A stretch of 64,000 bases of DNA from Apophysomyces variabilis. Its lineage: Eukaryota; Mucoromycota; Mucoromycetes; Mucorales; Mucoraceae. The translations under genes and the position numbers were made by a program. The DNA lies in NCBI GenBank assembly GCA_002749535.1, contig MZZL01000411.1, positions 1-64,000 on the forward strand. The letters run 5' to 3'. Below, piece after piece: positions 36,584-47,796 of this stretch (within the stretch, counting starts at the first letter, position 1; each line of letters begins with the position of its first letter). A model generated the notes under the pieces. That model was not told the DNA's origin. It searched no databases and saw only the letters and a program-made list of their open reading frames with translations.

Positions 36584-37151
36584 CTAGCCTGGTTGAGGAG
36601 GGAGAGCATCGAGCCATTCCAGCAGGGCCTTTCCCGGATCTGGGTCATGGTATTGTCGCAGATTTGATCCCGGATGCTGGTGAGCATCGAGTTCGGCAAG
36701 AATTGTGCATACAATAGGCCATATTTTGCGGATCTGTTGGCGACGGCGGGCAGATCTGGGGATCGAATGCGGGAGGAGGTTGAGGCAGAAGGACATTGGA
36801 TCGGCAGTCTGTTGGCGGGTAATGCCTAGGCGGTTATGCATACGGAGACAGTCAATGGCGTGTTTGTTGATGAGGTTCACATAGCCACAGGCCACCGTTG
36901 TTTTACTGTTTGTTGCATAACAATTTGCTTTGTTTAGAGAAATAGTTTGCGTCAACTGGAAATGATATAGATAAAGGGCTTGTGAGAACATTGCTTTCCC
37001 AGGATAATAATTTCTTAGTTACCCAGATAATATGCACAAGAAAAGGTTGGGCAAGGTGAAAAGGCCAGTCGTTAGAAAAATGTGAATTTAAAGTATTGAA
37101 CTTACCGTTCGAGACGTATAAATCTAAATCCTCGTTACGAGGAAACCACAT
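36584..37151 (-). CDS. hypothetical protein, 146 aa
   Basis: Two exons (minus) 37151-37106 and 36978-36584 keep one frame. The donor is ACG/GTAAGT; the acceptor is CACAAG. The intron is 127 nt. The protein starts MWFPRNEDLDLYV. The C-terminal 100 residues look well behaved (TADPMSFCLNLLPHS, RKIWPIVCTILAELD, ALLEWLDALPP). I do not recognise the family. Its first exon overlaps the decayed C-terminus of the Fanzor ORF by about 17 bp, so it may be a host gene cut by the insertion, or part of the element. Reading exon 2 from ATG 36991 without an intron is the alternative. Confidence 0.4.
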
Positions 37152-39853
37152 TCGTAGTGGCGATATCGTTTTTAGCCGAACGGCAGAGTTCTATGGGGCG
37201 ACCTTGTCCGCGCCAAACCGAGTTTGCAATATAGAACATGTTTTTTTGCCGAATTAATGTCCCGTTGCCATAGTGTACGGCAGTGTTTGCAAACTACTAC
37301 ACCATGGTGGGACACAGAATCGGATGTGGTGACTTTCTCCAGCCCTCTCTGAAGGCAGCTGTTGCACACCTATAGATAAACCATGAGGGTACATACGAAG
37401 CAAAAGACAACAAACCTGAGACGTGTAAAATTCATCGACTGTTGTTGCAATCAATTCCCCTCTCCTTTCTCTTCTCTTTAGCATTTTCCAACAGGTGTTG
37501 ACTAGCGCAGCACGCTTGCCCTTTCTTGACGCATGTCCACTCTTACCAAACATTGCTAATCCAAATACAATTAATGGTATTTTATTTGCTTGCTTGAAAT
37601 GCCTTTGGATGCCATTTCTTTGTGCTTGGGTGCGGTTTATTTTGCGTTGATCTGATTCCAGATTCTTGTGGCCTAGGTTAGAAGATTTCGTTAATATTAG
37701 TACTTTGCACTTAGTCTCTGACCCTGATCGCCATTTCAGCTTCTTTTGTTATCGCCGTTTCAGAGTCTTTCTCTTCCTCTTTCCTCTATTCTTTCGAGTC
37801 TTTCTTCGCCGCTGCTTGCAGTACTTTTTTCCACCGTTGACTAACACATTAACGAGCTCTTCACGAGCACGTTGTACTCCTTGGTAATTGTGGAAACGCT
37901 TCTCAGCCATGCCGGGCCCGTAAAAAGCTGTCAATACTGGAAAACTCTGGGGGAAGCACTCCACGAACTGATGATGTTGCTCTGATGATGTTGCTCTGAT
38001 GATGCTGTTTTACAACTCTCTAAACCAGTCTCGATACGAGTGATACCCGCCGCATCCTTTTGTTTTTGGAGTTGCTTCGCTCTCCGCGTAGAGCCAGTCA
38101 TGGCATAATACTCTTTTGTCGACACGCGGCGTACTTGATGCCTTGTGAGCCACTACCGTCTGCAGCTGTGTATATTTGATTCAACCCCGGATCCACGGCC
38201 CACGGTTCGAACCACTGCTCGACTTCATCAATGGTAAAGTCCTCGAGGTCAATTTCCGTTGCCGGCACCTTTTCCTTTTGTTTTCTTGCGAACACTAGAT
38301 TTACTGCAAATCCATCAGAAAGAATTCTGCATGCGAAACGATGATTTCCATCCCCGGTAAAATCTCCCAAGCTGTACGTATATATTAACACAGAGTGAGT
38401 GTTTGAAATTAAAGGTAACTATCGCTATTTCCCATACCTATTAAATCCGAAACGAGCAAGATCAAGCGCTTCAAAACATACTTGTGGGTATTCGCTCGGC
38501 TGTGTTGGTTCTCGAATGGATAACAGACTTGCCAAAAGTTTGGCGTTTATTGAAACAAAACGCCACTTGCAACTTGGTTTTGGTGAAATCGAGAAAAGAC
38601 GAGGCAGAGTTGTATCACTAGAACTTTTTTTGGAAGCAGCAACGATCTTATGCTCTTCTTCATAGGAAGACAGGATGTATTTTAACCTTGGAATATACGC
38701 GCCAGGAGATGCCGATATGGCTTGCTGCGTTGCAGGCTTAGGCGTCAGTGCCTCTAAATCATCACAAATCTTATCGACAATAGCCACTAAAGGCAAATCC
38801 GGTTCAATCAGATTAGGCCATTGAGGGGATCCACCAGCGATGCGTTCGAAGGCATATTTCGATGCAATATTTTGTATCTCAGTTTTATTCATATTCTATA
38901 TACGATGAAACTTAGTTCAGATATACCAAAACACGATACATACCGGAAACGCTACTGACAGCTTATGTTCAACAAATGAACGCACCCGAGTTTCGAAATT
39001 TTCGACTATATTGTTTGAATAGCATGTGGCCAGCAATACACAAGCTTCTGACAATACATCAGATGATCTTAGTTGTGTGTTGGGCGCTTGTTGCATCTGA
39101 GGGTGCTTGTCACGAAATTCTCTCATGAGCTGCTAAGATCTGTTGGCATTTTATCGTTTTTAGCTGTCATTGACTTGTTGAGCACAAGTTGCGTGACCGA
39201 ATAGAAGAAATTTTGAGTGAAACAGATGGGTGGGATTACTTGATGATCAAGTATATACTGGTTGACAAACAGTTGAGTTCTTGCAACCACCTCTCTCGTA
39301 TATTGTGAAAGCTCTTGAACTTTTCTTTGAAGCTGATCTCGATGTGCTTCAACGACAACGGAATGTAGAGGAGCTTTTCGAGTGAATGTTTCGAAACCTT
39401 TCCCGAGTTGATCTTCTAATATCTCCTCGGTCGACTTAGTGTGTCGCAGGCAACTCTTCGCTCGGGTACTTCTGTGTTCAGTGGAACCACATGCAGGACA
39501 TGGATTTGCTATAAAGGCCGTATTACTGGAACTTGCTTGCTTACTCGCTCGACCCGTTTTCTTTGCTTTTTTGAGCGCCACACTCTGAACTTCTGGCTGG
39601 CGCGTCCGCTTAGTACCAGCTATTGGGCATACTTTAAGCGTGACACATTATATAGCAATGTGCGTTGCAAACCTTTGACTTCTCTCATTGGACACAGTTT
39701 CGACTTCATGCTTTGATGCCCCCAGAGTCCACAAGGGTTATACTGGGACTGATTTGCTGAGATTAGTTGCTATCAGTTAGCTTTCTTTTATGAGGATGTG
39801 TACGTACCTTTTTTTAACCTTTCCTCCTCTTGTAGCTGCTTCTGTAATTCCAT
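37135..39853 (-). pseudogene. decayed Fanzor (eukaryotic TnpB-like RNA-guided nuclease) ORF
   Basis: Fanzor proteins are transposon-encoded, omega-RNA-guided DNA nucleases. Fragments lie in order on the minus strand. First come two zinc-knuckle-like pieces (NPCGLWGHQSMKSKLCP near 39710; CPACGSTEHRSTRAKSC near 39480). Next are a helical middle (38425-38892, then spliced to 38388) and RuvC-I AVDPGLNQIYTA (Asp codon 38193-38191). STKEYYAMTGSTRRAKQLQ follows (about 38122), then FHNYQGVQRAREE (about 37890). RuvC-II is TVDEFYTS (Glu codon 37433-37431). The zinc ribbon is CNSC/CKHC (about 37364-37280), and RuvC-III is RDINSAK (Asp codon 37261-37259). The three acidic residues and the zinc ribbon survive. 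The frame is broken near 39632, 39130, 38118, 37965 and in an A7 run at 37232. Two genuine-looking GT-AG introns remain (38448-38390 region; 37415-37370 region). Possible extra 5' exons at 39895-40244 are weak. Confidence 0.68.
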
Positions 39854-40423
39854 ATCAGCGGTTTTTTTTATGTGGATGTAGTCTTTGCCTGTCAAGGCGG
39901 TCAGAGACAACATGAAAAAAGACCAGATAAGCCAACGCATATAATACGCAAAATCATCCATGATGGTTTCAACTGTAAAAGAAGAAATAACAAGGAAGAA
40001 AGGATGATAACGCTCAGGTGTACTAATATTAAACCATTTTCTTTCTTTGTAATGACAACATTGATCTTACAGGACAGTGTAAACTAACAGTCGCCCAAAG
40101 ACAGGTTTCACATAAAATTAGTAGATTATCATTGACCTTACCCAAGGCTAAAGTCAGATAAGGAACGATTTGCCCATCGACATGTTCATGATAGTTGTCT
40201 GTATAATACCGCGCCTTGCATCGAAAGTTATGGATCATCCTCATATACTATTTCATCCATCAGTTTTGCTATAGTCCGTTACAATTTGTTGAATGTGCAA
40301 TAGCAAAGCTTCTATAAGCGTGCTTGCAAGCGACTTGCAACAAAATTTTCGACGGGCAATTAAAGTTCGAATTCGCAAGAATAAACGCAGTGCATACCGG
40401 AATTACACTGACGAATAGTTAGC
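39854..40423. other. spacer with weak minus-strand exon candidates
   Basis: A minus-strand frame from ATG 40244 (MRMIHNFRCKARYYTD) reaches a GTAAG donor at about 40141. A second open piece (about 39987-39895, WSFFMLSLTALT) could be spliced toward the Fanzor N-terminus. Neither has a recognisable family, so I leave them uncalled. Confidence 0.3.
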
Positions 40424-40707
40424 CATGTGTTCTTTTAGTGGAGGTTGTAGGCCGATCACTTAACAACATTATCCGAGGATTGTGGATCCAGAGATTGTGT
40501 TACCATCTTTCCTTATTTTATTCGAGAAAAGAAAAAAACCTTATGGTGCTAAAGGAATAACTGTATCATCTGAAAGGAGAGAATGAGCGAAGAAAGAAAA
40601 GAAAGGAAAAAGAAAAAGGGGGGAGGGAAGGGACAATCTCTGGATCCACTATTCTCGGATAATGGTGTTAAGTGATCGGCCTACAGCCTCCACTAAAAGA
40701 ACACATG
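40424..40707. mobile_element. MITE with 75-bp terminal inverted repeats
   Basis: The arms 40424-40498 and 40633-40707 are inverted copies matching at about 71 of 75 positions. Each begins CATGTGTTCTTTTAGTGGAG and ends GGATCCAGAGATTGT (reverse-complemented on the right). The 134-bp interior is purine-rich and non-coding. A short element with long inverted ends and no ORF is the definition of a MITE or foldback element. I see no certain target-site duplication, and no matching ends elsewhere in the window, so the autonomous parent is unknown. Confidence 0.8.
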
Positions 40708-41124
40708 AATTATATTTCACGCTACTCGAATGAATTTTGCGTCCACTGGAGGATCAAGTTGATGTAAGTAAAATGTACTGCCTGCATAAACCATTCGCTA
40801 ATGACGCATATTGTCTTATCCTTTAGCGCAAACTTGGTTCTTTCATCGACGCGAAATTTGTTTCAAAGTGGCGCAAAATATAATTCAATAAGCTGTAGAG
40901 CGCGCAAGTGGATTGTTGTAAGACTTGCCTGTCAATATCAAATTATATGTTTGAAAACATGACGAGACCTATTTTAGCTATCTCTGTTTGTCATGGCTTA
41001 TGTTATCCGATTCTGTTGCTCGTAACAAATATCAGTCCACTAATTCAGAGTTCAATGCCACATTAGATCACATATCAGTCATATGAACTGGCATTGAACC
41101 ATTAGGTTAATTTACACTTTATTA

Positions 41125-43752
41125 TCATCTTCTTGTGCCAGATCTTGGTTGGGATTTTTCAGTTCTGCTATCTCTCACTTCTCGTCTAGTCTGACGACTG
41201 GGACTTCTAGATGGAGAAGAGCTCGGCGAACGATATCGCTTTCTATGTCGCTGTGACGATCTGGATTCACCGGATAGGCGATCGTACGTACGACTTCGTT
41301 CTGAAGCACTAGATGTGGATCGACTAATATTACGGGACGATCTAGAACTATTCCGTTTTGGTGATCTGGATCGCGACTCATCTGGAGAACGGTAACGTCG
41401 GCTACGGTCCTTTGAAGGCTTGTCATGATATCTATCTTTGTGTGTAGACCGCGGATAACTGTCTCCCTTTGGCGATCTGGATCGCGACTCATCTGGCGAA
41501 CGGTAACGTCTTCTGCGTTTTTTCGAAGTTTCATCATTCATCTCCCTCTTTTCCGAATATCTGTATCTGTTTCTTTCTGCTGACCTAGACCGAGACTCAT
41601 CGGGCGAACGATAGCGTTCGCCTCGTTCCTTTGAAGACGTGCTTGGTAATTTTTCTGCATTTGAAGATCTCGGTGATGATGCTTCAGGGGAACAGTATCG
41701 CCTGCCACGCCTTCCTGGTGGCAAAGTGCTTTCCTTACTTGCAGAATTATCGGATGGATCCCGAATTGGAGATCTGGATCGTGATGAACTGGGTGATCTA
41801 TACTGTCGATTAGGAACCGGCGGTTGGGGTGACGGTCGTTTAACGCTCGCGCTATCTTCATCTGCAGTCGTCCTGCTATCGTTGTTTTGCCTTCTAGGTA
41901 GAGGAGGGCGCATATACAAGGGCGTAACAGGAATTTTCTGGGATTTAGCATAGGTCTGCAATAAATCCATTTCACGCTCCCGCTCCTTTCGTAATTTGTC
42001 ATGTTCATCAGATCGAACTATTAAATACATTTGTCAACAACGTTCTCCTTTTCTGCAATGGTCACTCACTTTGCCTTTCTAAACCTGCCCTCATCCTTAA
42101 TTTAAGCTTTTCCATAGGCGTCAATGGTTTAGAACCTGCAGCTAATTCAGGCTTCGAATCGTCATATCTCCTTATGACAGGTTAGTCATGTTCATCGGTC
42201 AAAGAGGACTTACTTGTCTTGAGTTGAATCCTGTTTTTGCGGTCTATTTGTTTGCTCGGAATGACCTCTATCGGTTTCATTCACGTCGGCAGGAGTTTCG
42301 CCAAATTCGATAACAAATTCAGATTGTACATCAGCCTCGTCGCCTGACGACTCAGAATCAGAGTCGTTACGATACGGTTCATAGCTCGGACTCTTACGGC
42401 CACTTCTATTAAGCAGACATGTTATAGTTTCTCCAATTTTTCCCACACCAGCAAATACCTAGCCGAATTATTTTCCGAATCGTATTTACTTCTCCTGCGT
42501 CGCCGCTTATCATCTTTCGCTCGGCGATTGTTTTCTTTCGGCTTTGTTTCATACCCCTTCATATCGTTTAAGCACAATTCCTTCTCGATCCACAACTTTA
42601 CCTTTTGTTGAGCTCTCAATTCTCTCAATTGGTCGTCACGATCTTTTTTCGCCAGTCTTAGCAGACGGGAGTAGTTTTTGATTGAGTATTTCTTTGCCAT
42701 ATCGTTCAAGATCTGTCTGTCTCTATCTGTTAGGTCGTCCACATACTGCAAAATGTCCGTCTGTAAGCTGGCTGTTAAGGATGGTATATGTACGAGTCAT
42801 ATTTCAATTAAACTGTATACAAAACAAAAGGATATCTCTTAAGAGTTCAGATTCTTTGTCCTTGTCCAAATCATCGTGAATGGTGTTGCCATAATCATAA
42901 GCGTAACCAGCCGATTTTTCACTTTTCCTGCTCAGGTCAGTCAGTAAACAAACCTCACGAGTACTTGTCATTACTTGCTGTTTAACATAGCTAACAATGC
43001 CTTGTGGCGATCTAACAATTTTGTCCATTCTTCTTCAACTTCCTCAAGACGCTCTTTCTCGGTTACTATAGGTCATATGCTATCAATATAAGTCTGATCA
43101 AAAGCATCCTTACCATGAAGTCGCTCTGCCTCCACAAGGTCATGATAGCGAGCAAAATTTAGATCATCCGCTAATTCTTGGTCTTCTTGAGATAGTTGAC
43201 TTTGAGTTCTCGGATTGGGTGTTGGAATATAGTCCAAAAGTGCACGTCCATCGAACCTATCAAGGAATAAATAATTGTCATATATAGAGTTCATTATTTT
43301 CATACCGATCAATTCTCACATCTGGATCTCCCTGCCATGGCATCCTGTCCCAACAGTAAGTAATTGATATAATACAATATATGGTACACTCTACGTCTTC
43401 GACGTTGTCATTTTGTGTCTGGATTATACTATATATCCTCGACTACAAGCAAACTCACAGGTTGTTTATGTTTTCCTGATAGTAAAACTGCTCAGCATCT
43501 GGGTACAGCTTTGTAGCTGAACCTGTAACACGTAAAAGCTGGTGCGGATCGCCAAGCTAGGAAGATAATTTAGTCATTAGTGAAGCCATTCGGTCTGATA
43601 GTACCTTTGAATCGTAGTAAGCGCGCCGTCGTTCCGCGCGTTTCTTATGATCAACCATAAGTTCTTTGATCTGAAGAAAATGATTCAGTCTCTTTGACTT
43701 CCATTTCTGCTGAACGTACCCTTTTTTCATTAGCTCTCGCTTCATGCCACAT
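41125..43752 (-). CDS. CLASRP: CLASRP/SWAP-type SR-related splicing regulator
   Basis: Nuclear RS-domain protein thought to regulate alternative splicing through CLK kinases. Eleven exons (minus): 43752-43720, 43670-43605, 43556-43459, 43344-43306, 43256-43114, 43065-42975, 42927-42821, 42771-42459, 42405-42214, 42170-42070, 42017-41125; 691 aa. The N-terminal SWAP (DRY_EERY) domain is clear: MWHEARANEKR, VDHKKRAERRRAYYDSK, LLRVTGSATKLYPD, MPWQGDPDVRIDRFDGR, LLDYIPTP. A basic coiled region follows, then GLERQIRSDEHDKLRKE, and an RS domain with repeated YRSPDESRSRSP units (seven to eight copies, 41200-41620). Unusually intron-rich for this window. An 11-bp hairpin lies just past the stop codon (41050-41099). 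Secure. Confidence 0.92.
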
Positions 43753-45727
43753 GTCGAGTAAAGTTGCGAAATCGAAGTAGCACAGACTCAGGTAGTGGCT
43801 TTCAATTCAGGAATAACCTCCGACAAATGCTGGCTCCGCATGGATAGGAAAATTGAAACATGCGTGCTGCTTTATGCTTCAGCAGGGATGCCTCTTTCTA
43901 TTTGTAAAACATAAATTCCATTTCGTATACAATTAGTTGTATGGAAGTTATAATGTTATTTCCTCTTTGCTATACTTAATTGAATCAGAGAGCAATCAAT
44001 TCATGTCAGGCTATTTTCCTATTAATCCTGTGTTAAACGAAAATGAACAACTTCTTTTTCACGCTTTGACTCTATCGTTTTTAAGCATATTTCTTGTTAG
44101 CTATAGGGGTGGAAGTAGATCCCTCATCCATAGCTATCGCTTAGCAAATGTACTTTTCGATATTCTTCGTGCAGAATGGAACAACTATCGGATCCAGCTC
44201 AACCCCCCTCCTACTAATTTCAGACTATGTTGAACATGAATTCGAAGATGCAACAGCCAAATATATCATGATGAAATTTGAGTAATTCAGTACTGGCATT
44301 GCTCAGCCGCATTTTTTGTCAACTCTCTTCAATATGGATCCCGTTTGACCTTCTTTTACCTCGGTTGCTTACACATGATAAGTCCTCAGTAATCTTCATG
44401 TCGCTACCAGGCCACAATGCATTTATTGAGAAATTTGCGAATACTTGTTCATCGTTTCATGTCGCGCGGTCTCTAAGTGGCAGACTTGGCGAAGTGACCA
44501 TGAAGGTATGTCTTTGTTCCATTTATTGAACAACTTTCAGCAAACTCTTCTCCAGGATATATTTCCCCTCCTTATATTTTTGCTGGTCCTCGTATGCTTT
44601 GATCTATGCGTGATAATCAGTATATCGTGCTGTACAATTGGTTATGCTAACGTATTTCCACCCAAGCTTTGTCGAACAACGGATGCAGCTGATTATCTTG
44701 ATCCTGTGTCGGCCGGTAGTCATCATGCTACTGACATAAATGAACTGAATCTTCGTTGCATTAATACCTGTCCTGTGATTCCGCACACTCATCAACGTTT
44801 ACTCTACAATACACTGTAAATTCTGCGGTATATGAACATAAATCCGTAACCTACACTCGCTGGAAAAGATAGGCTTGTCCATGCTGCCCTTGAAACTCCT
44901 GCGATAACGTATGAATATTCCTCGTTTTCTGCATATATTTTTATCACCTTCGATATGACTCTGTCTGATGTTGATAAATGAGAATGACATTTCGAACATC
45001 CGTATACTTTTCGGCCTTCCAGATATTCACGGTATTTCAGTCCCATAATTACGCAAGCGAAGATTGAGTTATACACTCTCAAGCAAAGGCAGTTGTAAAC
45101 TTGTAGATGCAAAACAAAAACCTTTTGGAATGGCGTGCAATAATTTGAATTACTTGAGATTTAAGAATGAACGCAGACCAGTTGGGTAAAAATTCCTGAC
45201 TCCGGTACAATGCTGGAGAGACGCTGATTGAATTTTCTGCATTTTCAGAAGGCTCTGAGATTGAGAACGAGCACACAATCACAAATGAAGCAGACTTATG
45301 GTAGATTTTCGCTTGATACCCAAAAAAAAAAAGATTTGTAGGCGATGGAGTCTGATGGCAACAGCGGGGAAACACGGGATTTATATCTGTAAAACGATAA
45401 ATCATTTTTATGGAAGTAGAGGACAAAATTTGGTAGATCCCATACTTCCCAGAGACGTATTGGTCTTAAGAGATATTGGTAACGGGAATAATCTCTTTCC
45501 ATCGATGAAGATAAAGATGTGAGTATATTCGCTTAGTCGTGAAACGGGAGGTCGCTTAAGATCAGAACACGTGCACAAAGAAGAAAACGGGCACAGGTAG
45601 AAAAGTTAACAATGAGCCACGGCACTGAAGTGGCAGTCAAGGAAGGAAACGAACCTCGTAACCTATCTCATTCGAGTGATACAGCTGTCATTGCAGAAAT
45701 GCCTTTAATGCGTTGCTGGAGCGATTT
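43753..45727. other. long stretch with ORF remnants, no gene identified
   Basis: About 2 kb. + strand frames at 43937-44233 and 44445-44819 are protein-like (the second has a hydrophobic run DIFPLLIFLLVLVCFDLCVII then a Cys/Asp-rich tail). They do not join into a convincing model and carry no motif I recognise. Probably a decayed membrane-protein gene or chance ORFs. Minus-strand frames at 44799-45502 are no better. Confidence 0.35.
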
Positions 45728-46562
45728 TCACTGTCCTTCACATTCTTTCACAAGTTCCAGGATACTTTGAGAAATACACAGTAAATCCTGAGGTCTCGAA
45801 AGCCGGTGGTCGCCATCCTTTATAACCTCAAGACTGATTCGCGTGGAAGAGGTTGCGGTAAGACGGTTTCTGAGTTGCTGCACATGGGCTAAAGGCACGT
45901 CTTTGTCATCATGGCCATGAATGAATTGGACAGGACATTCGACATGGAAATGCTTATCAGGCAGAATCAAGGCCTTCCGTGAATCGAGTAGAAATCGGAC
46001 AGGAATCGAGTAGTATCCTTCGGGAGCATAGCCAGACGGACGCCGCCATACATAATTAAGATCTTTGTGGTGTATTGGAGGGACTTCTTGCGTCAACCAA
46101 CGTTCAGTAAAGTCCACGCCTGCTCCGATACCTATGATTCCTTTCACTTGAGACCGTAGCTTGGACTTGCTGGCAATCAAAAGGGCCAACCATGTGCCCA
46201 TACTTGCTCCCACTAAGAGAAGAGGTCCGTTCACTTGATTCAATATGTGACATCCATCCTCAAACCACTGTTGGACCGAGCCATCATCACTGTGGTCCCA
46301 TGAAAAAAACCCCAGTTTATGATCGCATGCCAACTTATATATATAATGACTTTTCTGCGATTCCATAAACTTACTCCGAAAGCCTGATGAATCAAAGTGA
46401 TTAAACTTTCCATATTTCTTGGGAATACAAAGAGATACCAGGGATATAGCACAAAGTACACTTATGGCCCATTGCAGATATTTCTGGTACACGATATACA
46501 AATGGGATAACGTTGGTCTGCCCTGCTCGAAAAAGACGTACAAGATTGCTGGGGATGGTCAT
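45728..46562 (-). CDS. alpha/beta hydrolase, ABHD10-like
   Basis: Two exons (minus): 46562-46439 and 46383-45728; 259 aa. The fold markers are CYIPGFRS across the junction (oxyanion strand), FFSWDHSDDGSV, the nucleophile elbow VGASMGTW (Ser about 115), FIHGHDDKDVPL (catalytic Asp) and VIKDGDHRLSRPQ (catalytic His). The order and the long segment VDFTERWLTQEVP match the ABHD10 / bacterial-type serine hydrolase subgroup (human ABHD10 is a mitochondrial acyl-protein thioesterase and glucuronidase). No obvious targeting sequence: the N-terminus MTIPSNLVRLFRAGQ is short and basic. A single unspliced frame also spans the region but breaks the conserved PGFRS strand, so the spliced form is preferred. 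Confidence 0.85.
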
Positions 46563-47079
46563 CAAATTGGAAAAAGAAAAGCGTAAAAAATTGTCGGCGA
46601 GCGGAACAGCTAAACTATGTGGGTCACAACAGCTGAGTTGTAAGCAAACTTCGCATTTCCAAGGGCAAAAGCAATAACGAGGTGTGGATCAAACTGAGCA
46701 AGTGATGTTAGTTCGTTTAATGCCTGTTACGGGATACAGGTGCGCAAAAGATTGGAACCGAAACACACGCGATAAGGAAGTGAATGTGTCCGAGCCCACA
46801 TTGTTTGCAGAAACATTGCCAGATTAAGGTCAAGCCAATGCAGATGCACCTATAATTAATATTTATATAAGTAAAAATATAGTAATATTAAAGCTTGATA
46901 GCATTGAGCGCAATGATCCAGTAGCATAAGTTAAAATACGATAAAGTGATCTTACAATTGGGTAATTTTCCATTGTGGACAAAAGCTGCTTGAATTGACT
47001 CGCATTAGGGGAACTTTTCCTTTTCCGACATTAATGAATTTTCAACGGGCACTGGGAAAGAGTAAGACCACACTGAGTC
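46563..47079. other. intergenic, no gene seen
   Basis: About 500 bp between divergent genes, AT-rich around 46860-46900. No motif recognised. Confidence 0.55.
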
Positions 47080-47606
47080 ATGTATTCCGCACACGAACCA
47101 TCATCAGCTTCTCAATCACGAAGAAACGATAACGATACCAAGATCCTCCGTCAAGCAGCAGCAAATGCGTTGCAGCAGTACTCTCTTCTTGCGTTGCATT
47201 CCTTGCGAAATGATGAGGTAACTTGTATTGCGTCAATTTGTCATTAATCCACAGTGACCATTAGCCACCAGCTAAAACAAGGTTAAGAATGATGCGGTAC
47301 GAAACTACGTTCAAACTACAAGCGACAGAAAAGGCTCTGATATTTGTTTTATTAGAATTCTTACCGATTTGCCTGAGGAAAACTTGCCGACGAAGTTTCA
47401 TGTGTACAGACACAGATGAAAGGATGAAGAACTTGACTTTTGTATCCATGGAAGCGTATTCACCGTGGTCACTTTTTCTGTTGGTTGTCTATGTTATACC
47501 TTACTTGGCGTGTTCATTGATTCACATTATTGTGCAATTTCTTCTGATATCAATATGGCTAATGTATGGTTATCTAAAGGATAATGACAATGCCGAGACT
47601 TTATAA
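47080..47606 (+). CDS. hypothetical small membrane protein, 159 aa
   Basis: Exon 1 at 47080-47217 is in phase with exon 2 at 47265-47606 across a 47-nt GT-AG intron. The N-terminal half is polar and helical (ILRQAAANALQQYSLLALHSL, NDE). The second half has two closely spaced hydrophobic segments, WSLFLLVVYVIPYLACSLI and HIIVQFLLISIWLMYGYL, then a short acidic tail. It looks like an integral ER or organelle membrane protein. I do not recognise a family. The intact frame, good splice signals and composition make it likely real. It lies about 190 bp upstream of the co-oriented DMT transporter. Confidence 0.6.
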
Positions 47607-47796
47607 ATTCTTTGTATACTTGCTATATGCAGTAGGATTTAATTATGTCGATTGTTTGCACCTGATATTGTTGGCGAAGCGGATTTTACCTTTGTCATTT
47701 CTACAGTAATCCCGAGCTTCGACCAAAAAAAGAGGTTCTAATCTCAGCGACTCCCGTCTCCCACTCTGCTCTTTTTTTCCGTTAGAGTAATGCACC

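Noticed and set aside
45728..46543. Unspliced 271-codon reading of the ABHD10-like gene
   Set aside because: Its first 50 residues are unlike any hydrolase strand. Splicing out 46438-46384 restores CYIPGFRS and keeps the frame.
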